Shown piece by piece: positions 9,108 to 20,000 of a stretch of 64,000 nucleotides of DNA. The stretch spans positions 1 through 64,000 of the forward strand of contig JBCBUE010000004.1 in NCBI GenBank assembly GCA_039818285.1, given 5' to 3'. Within the stretch, counting starts at the first letter, position 1. Every line of letters starts with the position of its first letter. Under the pieces are notes generated by a model. That model made no database searches and had not been told where the DNA came from. It worked only from the letters and a program-made list of their open reading frames with translations. Position numbers and translations under genes: made by a program. Source of the DNA: JBCBUE01 sp039818285 (GTDB taxonomy: Bacteria > Planctomycetota > Phycisphaerae > Phycisphaerales > Phycisphaeraceae).

Positions 9108-11410
9108 GAGTCAACTCTCCAACTCACAGTGAACGCGCCGCGTGTCGGCGCGGTAACAAGCGTGCGGCCGGTATCGGCCAGCGAAATCGCCCTCGTCTGC
9201 AGCGATCGTCCCTCCGCATCGACGACGGCAAGACTCTTGATGGCGTCGAACTCATCAAACACCAGCTGAGTCTCGAAAGGGCTGGACATCGCCAGTGTGA
9301 TCAGCTCACCGTGCTCATCGAGCCGATGCAAGCGCGCAGTCGAGCTATAGAGCCGGGGCATCTCGCAGGCATGACCGCGCAACACTCGAACTTGGCTCCT
9401 GCCGCGCTGCAACCACGACTCGGGGAGCTGCAACGAAGACGCGAGCGGTCGACCGTCGATCCAAACGGCGGTCACGACGTCCCCTGTCTCTTCGGCGGTC
9501 ACGTCAAGATCAGAACCGCGGTAGTGGAAATCGCTCACGCGATCGACAAGGGTGCTGGCTCGCACCGAGACCCCCATCGGGAGAGGCTGCACCAGCAGCG
9601 AGCAGACCGAGAGATTCAGGCTCCCCGCCCCAAACGGCAGGCCTCGCCAACCTTCGCGATCACCAGCGTACTCCGTCACCGCTCCGGGCATCGGATACTT
9701 CTTGGTCACCGCGATCGCGTCACCGACCTGCTCGGCCATCAGGCGCTGATACTCGTCCGAAGAGCCGCCGTGCTCCTTGACCGAACGTGCGAGGAAGTTC
9801 CACGGACAGAAACCGTAGGTGGCGACCTGTGGCCATGTGTTCAGGCACATCCGCGCGCTGCGCAGACAAGTCGCCGGGTCGGGCAGGAACGGGCCGGCCG
9901 AAACCGCCCAGGCGTACTCCCAGAAATCTGATCGCGGCGCGAAGTCGTACCAACGCTGCGTCCCATCGCGGAGGATCGCCAACAACGCCCGGTACTCTCC
10001 GGCGTCGTTGATAAAGGCCGAAGTCAGCGATTCCGCCAGACAGTCGGCCCGCTCTTCGTAGCCGACGACGCGCCGCAGCGCTACAGGATCGCCCGACGCC
10101 TCGGCCAATGCCTGCGCCATACGCAGACAGTTGTACATGTTGACGTTCTGATAGAGCGTGTAGCAGTACGCCAACTCATCACGCCAGGACGACTTAGACG
10201 CAGGCGCACTCATAGTGCCGTTCACGACATCGAACCCGTGGTAAGGCGAGTCACCCAACGCGTCCTCACCAAGCACGTTCGAGCCAAACAAGCCGCGGTC
10301 AGCGTCGAAGCGAATCTCAATCGCGTGATTGAGCGCATCCAGCAGGTCTAGCAGCGTGTCGTTGGCGAGCGATCGAGTATCACCGACATGATGCACCAGC
10401 GTGTAGAGACTCAGCAAGGCATAATAAATGCCATCGTCCTCGGTCTTGCTCCACCGGGTGCCGACGATCTGGGTGAACTCCCGCCTCGCCTCGCCATGGG
10501 GGCCGCGAAACACCGACGGGTTGTCGAGCAAGAATGGCGTCCATGTCCTCAGCAGGTCCGGCAGACCGGACTGAGCGAAAGCCGTGGCAGTCATCGAGCC
10601 GTCACGAGTCCAGATCAGGTGGTAGACGCGGTTGAGGGCGCCGTTCGTAGCGCCGCCGTCATCCATAGCCGACCAGGCGACGCGCCGATTCACGTCGACG
10701 ACGCGCTGGAGATCGGAGTCGTTGTTGATCGCCACGCGGCCGCACCGAAGCACCGGAGAGATGGCCGACTCGACACGATCGATCAGGTCGGTAAGACCGA
10801 CGCCACGAAGTTCTTTGAGTGTTCGGCGGACGTGATGTTCACCTTCTTCGCCACCAATGAGGATGACGTCGTCCTCAATGAGTTGCAGCACGTGGCGCCC
10901 GTCTCGCAGCACTCGGTACCGATTCGTTTCGAAGCTGTCAAACGCGACAAACGACACAATCGACTCGCCGCGGTCGCCAAACGCGTCGGTCAGCAGCCCG
11001 TCCGACGCCTCAAATCCACAGCGTGGACGGAACGAGAGCGTCAACGGCGCCGGCGCGCTAAGGGCAAACGCGTTGTGTTCCGGCAGATTCACCAGCGTGA
11101 TGACATTGCGGCCGCCGCCATCACTTGTCAGGCCGAGGCGCGTGACGAAGGGGTCGTAATCGAAGGTGTGAAGCATCGACGCGTCAATATCTGGCAACGC
11201 CGCGTGATCGAAGAGACTGGTAAAGTTATCTCGATCGGAGAAGTTGCGCGCAACAAAGTCTTTCCGACGACGTGCGTTAGGCTTGTAGATCAGTTCCAGC
11301 TCGACTTGATCAGTATGAGCCAGCACCGTGAGTCGATTGCCGCACCGATTCTGCAGGATCACGTTGCGTTCGCCCTCTTCGATCAGAGGGTCCCGGTGGA
11401 CAGCTTTCAT
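9104..11410 (-). CDS. cytoplasmic six-hairpin glycosidase-like protein
   Basis: The product has 768 residues and no signal peptide. A beta-rich N-terminal part (about 1-230) is followed by a long helical region with WTRDGSMTATAF and many aromatic and Asp/Glu clusters, the pattern of an (alpha/alpha)6 six-hairpin glycosidase, and then by a beta-sandwich tail. I cannot name a GH family with certainty; glycogen-debranching-like, GH63-like and GH78-like relatives are possible. The first two codons are GTG ATG; I take the ATG at 11410. Its TGA overlaps the next start (ATGA), and it lies 29 bp after a sulfatase, so it should act on the same imported oligosaccharide. Confidence 0.7.
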   Translation of the reverse strand: MKAVHRDPLIEEGERNVILQNRCGNRLTVLAHTDQVELELIYKPNARRRKDFVARNFSDRDNFTSLFDHAALPDIDASMLHTFDYDPFVTRLGLTSDGGGRNVITLVNLPEHNAFALSAPAPLTLSFRPRCGFEASDGLLTDAFGDRGESIVSFVAFDSFETNRYRVLRDGRHVLQLIEDDVILIGGEEGEHHVRRTLKELRGVGLTDLIDRVESAISPVLRCGRVAINNDSDLQRVVDVNRRVAWSAMDDGGATNGALNRVYHLIWTRDGSMTATAFAQSGLPDLLRTWTPFLLDNPSVFRGPHGEARREFTQIVGTRWSKTEDDGIYYALLSLYTLVHHVGDTRSLANDTLLDLLDALNHAIEIRFDADRGLFGSNVLGEDALGDSPYHGFDVVNGTMSAPASKSSWRDELAYCYTLYQNVNMYNCLRMAQALAEASGDPVALRRVVGYEERADCLAESLTSAFINDAGEYRALLAILRDGTQRWYDFAPRSDFWEYAWAVSAGPFLPDPATCLRSARMCLNTWPQVATYGFCPWNFLARSVKEHGGSSDEYQRLMAEQVGDAIAVTKKYPMPGAVTEYAGDREGWRGLPFGAGSLNLSVCSLLVQPLPMGVSVRASTLVDRVSDFHYRGSDLDVTAEETGDVVTAVWIDGRPLASSLQLPESWLQRGRSQVRVLRGHACEMPRLYSSTARLHRLDEHGELITLAMSSPFETQLVFDEFDAIKSLAVVDAEGRSLQTRAISLADTGRTLVTAPTRGAFTVSWRVDS

Positions 11411-11439
11411 CACGGCGGGGCTCCGGGTCTATTGTCGTC

Positions 11440-12948
11440 TTACGCGCTAACCAGGTTCTGATGCGGACGGTCGGGGTCGGTTTGAAGGCACCACCGCAGC
11501 AACCTCTCCATAAGCTCCGCCTGAGCGGCCGCCAGCGCCGGATCGCCGAAGCGGTTGTTCATCTCCCACCGATCCGTCGTGAGGTCGTACAGTTCGTGAT
11601 CGCCGGTCTCTCGGACCACGAGCTTGTGGTCGGCGGTCCGCACCATGCGAGCCCGCGCCATGGCTTCGGGGCACTGTTGGTAGGTGCGCTGTTTGCCGTC
11701 CTGGCGCGGCGTACCGTCGAAGCGATCCCGCATGGCGGCCTCGTGCCCGCCCTCGGCGAACACGGCGTCGCGCACCGCGTCAATCTCTCCGCTCAGCAAG
11801 GGGCGCAGGTCCCCGCCGTGGATGTGCCAATCGGGCTCAAGACCCAACAGCCCCAGCAGCGTGACTGCCAGATCGGTGTGCTCGGTGAGCGACGCGACGC
11901 AACGCCCGGACGGTAGACCGCCGCCCGCGATAACGCATGGCACGTGCGTGAGACAATCGCTGAACGTCGTGTCCCACTTCTCGGGCAACCCGTACTGGCC
12001 GGCGAAGTCGCCGTGGTCCGACGCGAAGAGCACAACGGTGTCACCAAGCAAGCCCTGATCCTCAATGGCTTGCACGATCCGTCCGACCTGCTCGTCCACG
12101 CGCTCGATCATGGCGTAGTAGACGGCTTGCATTCGTCGAAGGAGACCGGCATCGGGGTGCAGGCCCGTACGATGCTCTCGCTGCGCACGTAAGGACAGTG
12201 GCGCACCCTTCGGCAGGTCGTGCGGGAATGGCTCGATGCTGTCCGGGTCGTATCGAGCGTACCAAGGTTGAGGCGCCGCGTAAGGCGGATGCGGGGGGCT
12301 CAGGTTGACCTGCAGGTAAAGCCGTCGATCAGGGTCGCGCACCTCGGTGAGCATGCGGATGGCCTGCCGAGTGACGGCCTCGCTCGACCAGTGCCAGTCC
12401 ACGTCGCCTCGATAATCGGTGTCCGATGTCAGCGGACGGTCGAGATCGACGCGATCTCGCCAGATTGCGGGATCCGGCGCATCGGCCTGGCAATCGTCGT
12501 AGATATCTCGAAACGCCGCGGTCCAAGAGTGGTGATCGATCCGCAATCCCTGCTGACCGGCAGCGAGCGTCGGGGGCGTGTGGCTGGCCTCGAAGAGGTG
12601 CTCCCAGACGTGGTTGAGGCCGAAGACCGCGGTCTCGAATCCCAGATCCAGCAATGTTTTGAGGACGTTGGGTCGATCCGCGGGAAGGTGCTGCTGAATC
12701 GTGCGGAAGCCGTCGGTGTGGGCGTATCGGCCGGTCATCATGCTGATCCGGGCCGGAACGCACTTGGGAAAGCAGGTGAAGTGCCGCGTGAGATTGACGC
12801 CCCGCGCGGCAAGGTGGTCCATGTGCGGTGTTCGGATATCCGGATTGAGCTCGTTCGCTCCGAGACAATCACCCCGCATCTCGTCAACCGTGATCACCAC
12901 GAGATGTCGGGGCCGACTCGCCGAACCGGGCGTCGCGGAAGACATCAT
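11440..12948 (-). CDS. sulfatase without signal peptide
   Basis: This is a type I sulfatase of 502 residues. The metal-binding start LVVITVDEMRGDCLG is followed by the formylglycine motif CVPARISMMTGRY, with Cys63 as the residue to be converted and Arg67 in the CxPxR core. VLFASDHGDFAGQYG supplies the later metal ligands. Unlike the other sulfatases in the window it has no signal peptide, so it probably removes sulfate from oligosaccharides inside the cell. It needs a maturase (anSME or FGE), which is not in the window. The start ATG overlaps the previous stop as ATGA (12948-12945). Confidence 0.9.
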   Translation of the reverse strand: MMSSATPGSASRPRHLVVITVDEMRGDCLGANELNPDIRTPHMDHLAARGVNLTRHFTCFPKCVPARISMMTGRYAHTDGFRTIQQHLPADRPNVLKTLLDLGFETAVFGLNHVWEHLFEASHTPPTLAAGQQGLRIDHHSWTAAFRDIYDDCQADAPDPAIWRDRVDLDRPLTSDTDYRGDVDWHWSSEAVTRQAIRMLTEVRDPDRRLYLQVNLSPPHPPYAAPQPWYARYDPDSIEPFPHDLPKGAPLSLRAQREHRTGLHPDAGLLRRMQAVYYAMIERVDEQVGRIVQAIEDQGLLGDTVVLFASDHGDFAGQYGLPEKWDTTFSDCLTHVPCVIAGGGLPSGRCVASLTEHTDLAVTLLGLLGLEPDWHIHGGDLRPLLSGEIDAVRDAVFAEGGHEAAMRDRFDGTPRQDGKQRTYQQCPEAMARARMVRTADHKLVVRETGDHELYDLTTDRWEMNNRFGDPALAAAQAELMERLLRWCLQTDPDRPHQNLVSA

Positions 12949-15485
12949 CGCCCCGGCCCTCGAGCGACCGGTTTCTCCACGTCTCGATACATGATCGTGA
13001 CCTCATGAGGTCCCAGCCCTCTCAAGGACAGAACGCCGTTTTCTGCGAATCGCTCGGGTTCGCCATCGATGAACACGTCAACTCCCTCAGCCACCTCGAA
13101 CGTCGCCGGGAGGTGCAAATCGATCCGATTCCCACTTCCCGTCACGATGAGCGTGACGCATCTTTGCGAACGGTCATGATGTAGCTCGTACGCAACATAA
13201 CCACCGCTGGCTGGATAGACCACGGCAGCACTGACGTCGTCGACTCTCGCATTTGCCCACCGCGGAGACAACACGACATGCTCGAAGCTGTGAGTCGCGT
13301 CGACCACGCCGGCCAGTCCCTCGACAAGTGCGTACACCACCGCGGCCGCCCCCCACCCGGCGGGGATGCCATAACTCATCTCGGAGGTCGGGAACCAAAT
13401 CGGCGAATCGCCCATGGTGACGCCGAGTAGGAAATACGCCGACGCCGTGCGTGTCGCCCGGAAGACCAACTCTTCGATCGGCGTGCCGGGCCGGGGGTTG
13501 TCCCAGCCCCAGAGGTAGACCCCGACGTTGTCGAACCGGTCGTTGCCACCGCGCCAGGCCAACTGATACTCCGGCCAACCTCGCGGGAGTTTGTCCGTGT
13601 GCCCCGGCTTGTGCTTCTCTTCCGATCCCGGCATGAACCAACGATCCAGTTGCTTGCCCGCCGTGAGATACACGCGTTCGGTCTCACCGTCCGCGTAGAC
13701 GACATCGAGTTCGACCATCGGCGCCCATCGGTCTGAGGGGGCTACCGAAGCGGTATGCAATAGGTACATCGACGCATGCGCGCCACCCACGTGGAGGCAC
13801 TGTTCTCTGGCGAAACCGACACGGTCGTGGGCGATGGCGACCCCGCGAGCGGGCGCAGCGACCCGAAAGGGAACGTGCCGGAACTCAACGTCGCCCGTTG
13901 GGAAACGAGACAGATCGTTACCAGGTTCTCCCCATCCACCGTCCGAATCATGGGCGGTCGTGAGATTGGCGACGCCCGCGAGATCGATCGTGGTGAACCC
14001 GCGCTCAGGTGGGTCCGTGATGGGGTTGCCGTGCAGGCAGACCGGCAGGTGACCGCCGTGATCCGTCATCAGACGCCGCAGGCGTTGAAGGATGTCGATG
14101 CCGTACTCGTTGTCGCCGAAAGCGAACGCGCCACGTGCCAACTCGCCGGCAACGATCGACGTGACGCCGCCGTTCATGTATTGCCAAGGTTGGCTCGTGT
14201 ACTCGAACCCGCTCTCGAAAGGGGGATAGATCGTGAACCACTCGCCCGGACTGGCGGCTGGCTTTTCTCCCCGGATGCGTCGGTAGGTCGCCACAATTGC
14301 GCGGGCTTTTCGCGGATCGATGCCTCGGTTGATCGCGTAGGCGTTCGATAGCGAGACCTGATCCGCCTCGACCGTGCAGCCGATGTCGCGTTCGAACTCG
14401 GGGGCTTCGGTGACATGGTGGCGGTAGTGACCTCTCTCATCCCAAGCCAGACAATCCAGCCTCTCGAACAACTCGCTCGACAGGCAGTCATACGCGCGCG
14501 CTTCGCTCGCTCGACCGACCTCTCGGAGCATCGTTGCAAGATAAGCACATCCGGCGGCCAGCCCCGTCGTGTCGCCGTGCATCACCCCGAAAGCCGTGCG
14601 ATCGACATCGCAGACGTTGTCGCCCTGCGTCAACTTCACGTCGTCGCGGTGCATAAAGTCCCATGTGTCGATCGTGTAGGCGCGCTTGGGAAGACCGAAT
14701 TTCTCGCTCCATCGATAACGGTCGGTGGTAGCGTAGGCAACAGCGCGCTTGGCGCAATCAAGGTGTCGAGCCATCCAGTCGGTGTCACCCGTTGCCTGCC
14801 ATGTGCGGTACAGACACTCAAGGAAAAGGAACTCGACGTCATTCTCGACCGGGATACGTTGAAGCGTGTACGTGTCGGCAGTTCCCGAATTGAGCGTCCG
14901 TATGAAATCTCCGGGTGCAAAGGCGTAGTCACGCCAACCCTGAACCTCCGCTTTAGCCGCCACGCGGTCGTAAACCATCCCGTCGGCCCGCTGCGTGTCG
15001 GCGTAGAGTTCCAGGCCGGTCCGCAACTCCGAGGTGAAGTACTTCATGCCCTTGAGCGTGTGCGTGTGATCACGGAGCCAACGGAAGAAGTAGTGGTAGA
15101 GCTTGCCCTCAATCAGCGCGGCCGTGCTGCCATCGCCGGTCGACGTCGCGTACATCGTGTGTTGCAAGCCGCGGAGCATCTCGCCGAATCCGTGCTCGCC
15201 GTCTTCGATCACGGTCTCCGCCTCCACGCGAAATCGCCACGACGCCGTCTCGCGTCCGTCTGATCCGATCAGACGAGCGATCTGCCACCCCAACGCCCCG
15301 CCGACCTTGAACGATATCCCGTCGCCCACCGGCCGATCGACGTACACGCGGCCCCGCGAGTCACTAACAACCAGCCGCGCATCGTGGACCTCGCCAGGCA
15401 TTTCGATCGCTATCCGGTCGAGCGGCTTGACCACGCGGCCTTCGCGGAGGGCCGTGCAGGCAAGCCGCGATTGATCAGTCGTCAT
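12945..15485 (-). CDS. large six-hairpin glycosidase-like protein, function unassigned
   Basis: The product has 846 residues and no signal peptide. Residues 1-110 look like a small beta domain. A helical barrel follows, with repeated motifs such as YFFRWLRDHTHTLKG, YTIDTWDFMHRDD and PWQYMNGGV; the last segment is beta-rich with FEHVVLSPRW. The layout suggests an (alpha/alpha)6 glycosidase, related in style to amylo-alpha-glucosidase or rhamnosidase-like proteins, but I cannot assign a family. It is bounded by two sulfatases with ATGA overlaps on both sides, so it is translated with them and should handle the same sulfated glycan. Confidence 0.7.
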   Translation of the reverse strand: MTTDQSRLACTALREGRVVKPLDRIAIEMPGEVHDARLVVSDSRGRVYVDRPVGDGISFKVGGALGWQIARLIGSDGRETASWRFRVEAETVIEDGEHGFGEMLRGLQHTMYATSTGDGSTAALIEGKLYHYFFRWLRDHTHTLKGMKYFTSELRTGLELYADTQRADGMVYDRVAAKAEVQGWRDYAFAPGDFIRTLNSGTADTYTLQRIPVENDVEFLFLECLYRTWQATGDTDWMARHLDCAKRAVAYATTDRYRWSEKFGLPKRAYTIDTWDFMHRDDVKLTQGDNVCDVDRTAFGVMHGDTTGLAAGCAYLATMLREVGRASEARAYDCLSSELFERLDCLAWDERGHYRHHVTEAPEFERDIGCTVEADQVSLSNAYAINRGIDPRKARAIVATYRRIRGEKPAASPGEWFTIYPPFESGFEYTSQPWQYMNGGVTSIVAGELARGAFAFGDNEYGIDILQRLRRLMTDHGGHLPVCLHGNPITDPPERGFTTIDLAGVANLTTAHDSDGGWGEPGNDLSRFPTGDVEFRHVPFRVAAPARGVAIAHDRVGFAREQCLHVGGAHASMYLLHTASVAPSDRWAPMVELDVVYADGETERVYLTAGKQLDRWFMPGSEEKHKPGHTDKLPRGWPEYQLAWRGGNDRFDNVGVYLWGWDNPRPGTPIEELVFRATRTASAYFLLGVTMGDSPIWFPTSEMSYGIPAGWGAAAVVYALVEGLAGVVDATHSFEHVVLSPRWANARVDDVSAAVVYPASGGYVAYELHHDRSQRCVTLIVTGSGNRIDLHLPATFEVAEGVDVFIDGEPERFAENGVLSLRGLGPHEVTIMYRDVEKPVARGPGR

Positions 15486-17095
15486 CCGGCGGCTCCTTCA
15501 AGCACCGGCGCGTCCACCCGGAAGTGCTCGCGGATCTGAGCATCGAGCGCGGTCTGTAACGAGGCATGATCGGGATCGTTAGCGAGGTTGTGTGTCTCGT
15601 GCGGATCGACCTCGAGGTCGAACAGGCACGGCTGCGGGGCTCCACCTTCCCAAGACATCAGTGTGTATCGGTGGCGATTGTCTCGGATCGACCAGCCCTG
15701 ACGCCGCCCGGCGTGCAGCCACGCAAACGCTGGGCGGTCGCTCGGCCGATCGGTCTGTCGCAACCACGGCTGAAGATCGCGGCCCTGCGCCTCCTCGCCT
15801 TCCCAGCCCATCAAGCCCGCGACCGTGGGGAACACATCGATCGTCTCGCACACGGCGTCGCAAGCCGCCCCCCTCGCCTCGACGCCGGCGCCCGCGACGA
15901 TCATCGGCACGCGGAGCGACGGCTCCATCAGCATCATCTTGTCCCAGTGCCCTTGCTCGCCGGTGTGGTAGCCATGGTCGGCGACGAACACCACCAGCGT
16001 CGAGTCGCGCAACCCAGAAGCGTCGAGCGCGTCAACCACACGCCCCACTTGCTCGTCCATGTACGACACACAGGCGAGGTACCCACGGTACAGGTGCTCA
16101 CGATCGGCCGGTTCAAGCCCACGGTGAAAGCTGTCTCGCTTGAGCATGCCCGTCGGCAGATTGGGGCAGGGTGTCCGCGCGGTGGGCGTGATCAGCGTCG
16201 ATACATCGGCGTTATCGTAATGACGCCACCACGGTCTCGGAGCGTGCAGCGGGACGTGAGGCTTGTGGAAACCGACGCCGAGAAAAAACGGCCGATCTCT
16301 AGCCTCGGATGAAGCCAGGAACGCGACGGCGCGATCGGCGATGAGCGTGTCGGGTAACTCAGCAGAGTCTTCAACGCGGCAGGTGTGCAGGGCCGTGCCG
16401 CCGTGTGCCGGGCCATCCAGCAACCGCTCATCGCCCGTTGCCTTCGATTCGTGTACCCGAGCCGCCTTCCCCCACTCGTGGTCCCAACTCGGTGGATCAT
16501 CGAAGGTATGCGGCCGCCCGAAACCCTGGCTGGCGTAATCACCAACCCCGCCCGGCAGGCCGTGGTGCTGCACTTTACCCAGCCGACGGGTGTGCAAGCC
16601 GGCCTCGCGCGCGAGCTGAGGGAGCGTCTTGACATCGGGGCGACGGTCCCGCCACGACACCTCGTTGTTGGGCATGCGGAGCCACTCGGGGCGGCGGCCG
16701 GTGAGCAAGGCCGAGCGAGAAGGTCCGCACAAAGGATACGTGCAGAAGGCTCGACTGAATCTCACGCCACGGGCGGCGAGGCGGTCGATGTTCGGCGTCT
16801 GAACTAGTGGGTGCCCGTAGCAGCCGAGCGCAAGATTTAGATCGTCGACGAAGACGAACAGCACGTTCTGGGGGCGTTCAGGCATTGGCGAAGCATCTTC
16901 TCGGCGGGGCTCACCGACCTCATCGGCAACGCCGGTCCCGGCGGTCAACAGCGAAGCCCCGGTCAGCGCGAGGAACTCGCGTCTGTCGAGCACTGTGCCC
17001 GCACGCGTCTGGGAAGCCTCGTGTCGCGAGGGCCAGTAACCCTCACTCGAAACACCGGACCCGCTCTCACAAGCCGGGGCAAGGGACTGCCTCAT
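15482..17095 (-). CDS. exported sulfatase, iduronate-2-sulfatase-like
   Basis: The product has 537 residues. DRREFLALTGASLLTAG at about 37-53 is a twin-arginine-type signal, so export in folded form is likely. The sulfatase domain has NVLFVFVDDLNLALG, the formylglycine motif CGPSRSALLTGRR (Cys123, Arg127) and GYHTGEQGHWDKMM, an arrangement typical of iduronate-2-sulfatase relatives. The annotated start ATG at 17095 overlaps the previous stop as ATGA but gives a long tail before the RR motif; an internal GTG at residue 35 would give a normal Tat signal. The true substrate sugar is unknown. Confidence 0.88.
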   Translation of the reverse strand: MRQSLAPACESGSGVSSEGYWPSRHEASQTRAGTVLDRREFLALTGASLLTAGTGVADEVGEPRREDASPMPERPQNVLFVFVDDLNLALGCYGHPLVQTPNIDRLAARGVRFSRAFCTYPLCGPSRSALLTGRRPEWLRMPNNEVSWRDRRPDVKTLPQLAREAGLHTRRLGKVQHHGLPGGVGDYASQGFGRPHTFDDPPSWDHEWGKAARVHESKATGDERLLDGPAHGGTALHTCRVEDSAELPDTLIADRAVAFLASSEARDRPFFLGVGFHKPHVPLHAPRPWWRHYDNADVSTLITPTARTPCPNLPTGMLKRDSFHRGLEPADREHLYRGYLACVSYMDEQVGRVVDALDASGLRDSTLVVFVADHGYHTGEQGHWDKMMLMEPSLRVPMIVAGAGVEARGAACDAVCETIDVFPTVAGLMGWEGEEAQGRDLQPWLRQTDRPSDRPAFAWLHAGRRQGWSIRDNRHRYTLMSWEGGAPQPCLFDLEVDPHETHNLANDPDHASLQTALDAQIREHFRVDAPVLEGAAG

Positions 17096-20000
17096 GGGCG
17101 ACCCGTTCCGGTGATCGATCGGCGCGCTTTCTCGCTCAAAGGCACGCGTCGTCCGGCGGGTAGATCGACACCCTCAAACACATACAAATAAGTCTCCGAC
17201 GCCGGCAGGCCGCGTGGATCGGCCCCCGTCGAGTCGTCGACTCGGAAGCGACCATCCGTTCCGAGCGTCGACGGATCGATCGAGATCTGCTCAACCGTCA
17301 CATTCTCCTCGAAGATGTTCGTTTCGGTGGGCTCGCCCGTGAGTCGGTAAAGCGTGACCGAAGCGGCCTCCGAGAAAGGCAGCTGTACCTCAAACTCAGT
17401 AAAGCCGTCGTCCGCCGGGTCCGGGAAGCCCGCGAATCGGCGAGAAATGCAGTACACCGCGACGCGGTCGCCGTCGCGGGTCGCGTACACGGCGGCGAGA
17501 GGGGCCTCGGTCACCGCCTGGCGTCGGCGAGCCGCGACCGTGTCGATCGTAGGAACACTGAGCGTTTCAACCGCGAGCATCTGCCCCGTCGCCTCGTTGT
17601 TGAACAATTCGAGCGGCAAGAACGATGCATGAGGTTGGCCGCCTCGGTGATGCTTCGCGTGCGACTTCCAGAGGTCGCCGGCGTCGAAGGTGAAGAAGTT
17701 ATCCACGCCGAAGCCGAACGACCCTCGAGCGAGAAAGGTATCGATCGTGGCCGTTCCGGCCAGCTTGCTCTTCATGACATTCTCTTGCTGGCGCGCCTGC
17801 TCCTTGGAGACACGGGCGTTGTTAAGCCCATTGAGCGCGTAACCAGGGCCGGCTTCGTAGACGCCGTAGTCGATGTCGCGTCCGGCTTGCCTGGCCTCAA
17901 GCACGATCTCTGACAGCTGAACGGCACGCGGGATCGCCGTCTGATTGACCTGGCTGAGCACGTTGAAGTAACTCGAGGGCGTTTCCTGCGGGGGGCCTTC
18001 GCCCTCATCCCAGCCGCCGTTATAGGCGGCCATCGTGATGTAATCAGCGGTCTCGCTGGCCATGGTGGCATCGCGTGTGTATCCACGGGTGATCCAACCG
18101 CCTAACACCTGCACGAATTTTTCGTCGACCGCGTCTGTCCAGTACGGACTCTGCCGCATGATGTCCACGACGTAGTCGTGGAACAGGCCGTATACCTCGC
18201 CGGGCTTATAATCCCGTCTCGCCTGAACGTCGGACATGCCTTCGAAAGTCCACGGATAGAACAGCCGGTTCCACGTCTCATTCGAAAGCTCGAACCATAT
18301 CTCGTCAAACGCGTCGACCCACGGCTCGGTTCGTCCCTGGGTGTGACGCATGTAGGCCCACGGCTTGTCTTCAGGGGTGTCAACCGCCGGGTCGTAGGGT
18401 GCAGCCATGTACTCGACGAAGCCGAGCCATTCGTCGGGCGTCATGTGGTACTCGATCTGCAGCCACGGATCGATGTCCGCCCTGTCCAGCATCGACAGCA
18501 GCTGCGGCATCGTATTGCCTTGACCCCCGGCCTCGGACAGCCCCACCGAGCTGAGGTACTGCCGCATCGAATAGGTCTGCTGCTGTGTCTTGATCGCGGC
18601 GTGACACCGATAGAGAGAGGTGCCGGTCGCGGCGAGTTGTTCGTACTCGTGCGGCAGGTAATCCATGTACGGCGCGTCGGCGCGATAGGCGCGGAAGTTG
18701 TCGAACGAGTACGTCGCCGGGCCCGAGGCCTCCAACACCAGATAGGCATGGCCGCCTTGCTCCGAGGATTCCCCGGTGAATCGAACTTCGTATTGCTTCC
18801 ACTCGGTTCCCAACTGGAACTCGTGACGGCCGACGAAACCGCCGATGTTGGGGTCGCCATTCCATGTGAAGGCAACAGGCGGCGCGTCCGCCCGGTCCGC
18901 TTTCATCCAGACATTCATGACGTACTCGGCTCCGTCCTTGGGCACGGCGTAGAAGTCCTGCTTCGTGTTCGACAGGTCTGGCGTGCCCGTCCGGCCGACC
19001 AACTCGGTGTCGCCGTCACGCAGCGTCATCTCGAAGTAGTAATCGCCCGGTTCAGAAACGGGGGTGCCGTCGGCGTGAGGCACCAATCGCCACGTCTTGC
19101 CGGGCTCCGCGTGGGGATCGAAGCCGTTCGGCACACCATAAGGCGTGTGCTTGACGACCGTGCGGTTGAGGCCCGCCATGCGATGCGACAGCCAATCGCG
19201 AGAGAAATCAACCATCGGCTTGCTGAGGATGACCATGTCGCCTCGACGGATCGGCGGGCCCGAATCACCCTCGAGATCGAGGTACACGCCGCGGTGAGCG
19301 GCGGGGTCCGTGTCGGAGCGGATGACGCGATAGCCGGCGAGATCGTCGGACGACACCGCGTCCCACGACATCTCGATGATGCCGTCGGCGTTGACCTCGG
19401 CCCGGAAGTTCGTCGGTGCAGGCGGTGGCGCCGAATCGCCCCCGCCTTGCCGCCGGAAGGGCTTTTCGTTGGTCGTTGCCTTGCCGGTCATCACGTTTGG
19501 CCGCTCGGTTCGCACCGCGTTCGACGGCTCGGAAGTACGGCCCGCGCGATCCACGGCCATCACGGCGAACCACCGCGTTGCCCCCGGTCGGCTCCAGTCG
19601 GCCCACTTGAATTGCGAAGACGTCGTGCCGGCCGGGATGATTCGGTTGTCGTTGCCCTTCCAGTACTCGATCACGGTCCCGCCCGGAGCGACACGATCCT
19701 CGCGAACGAGCTCGACTCTCCCGTTGACGATGCGATAGACACGCACGTCAGCGTTGTCGAGGTAGCCCGAGGCGTAGCTGTCAAAGAACGGGATTCCGCC
19801 GGATCGACCGTCGGCGACCCGGTTCGGTGAATCGGCTTGGGCCATCAGACGCGTGCGGAACATCGGCGGCTCGAACCCGCCCTTGCCCTGGCGCTTGAGC
19901 GTGTTGCCGAAGGCGCCCGCCGTGAAGGAGAACGGCCTGACCTGCTCGTTCACGATATCCGGCGTGACCTCGAAAACCGCTGGGCGATCGACGAAGTTCG

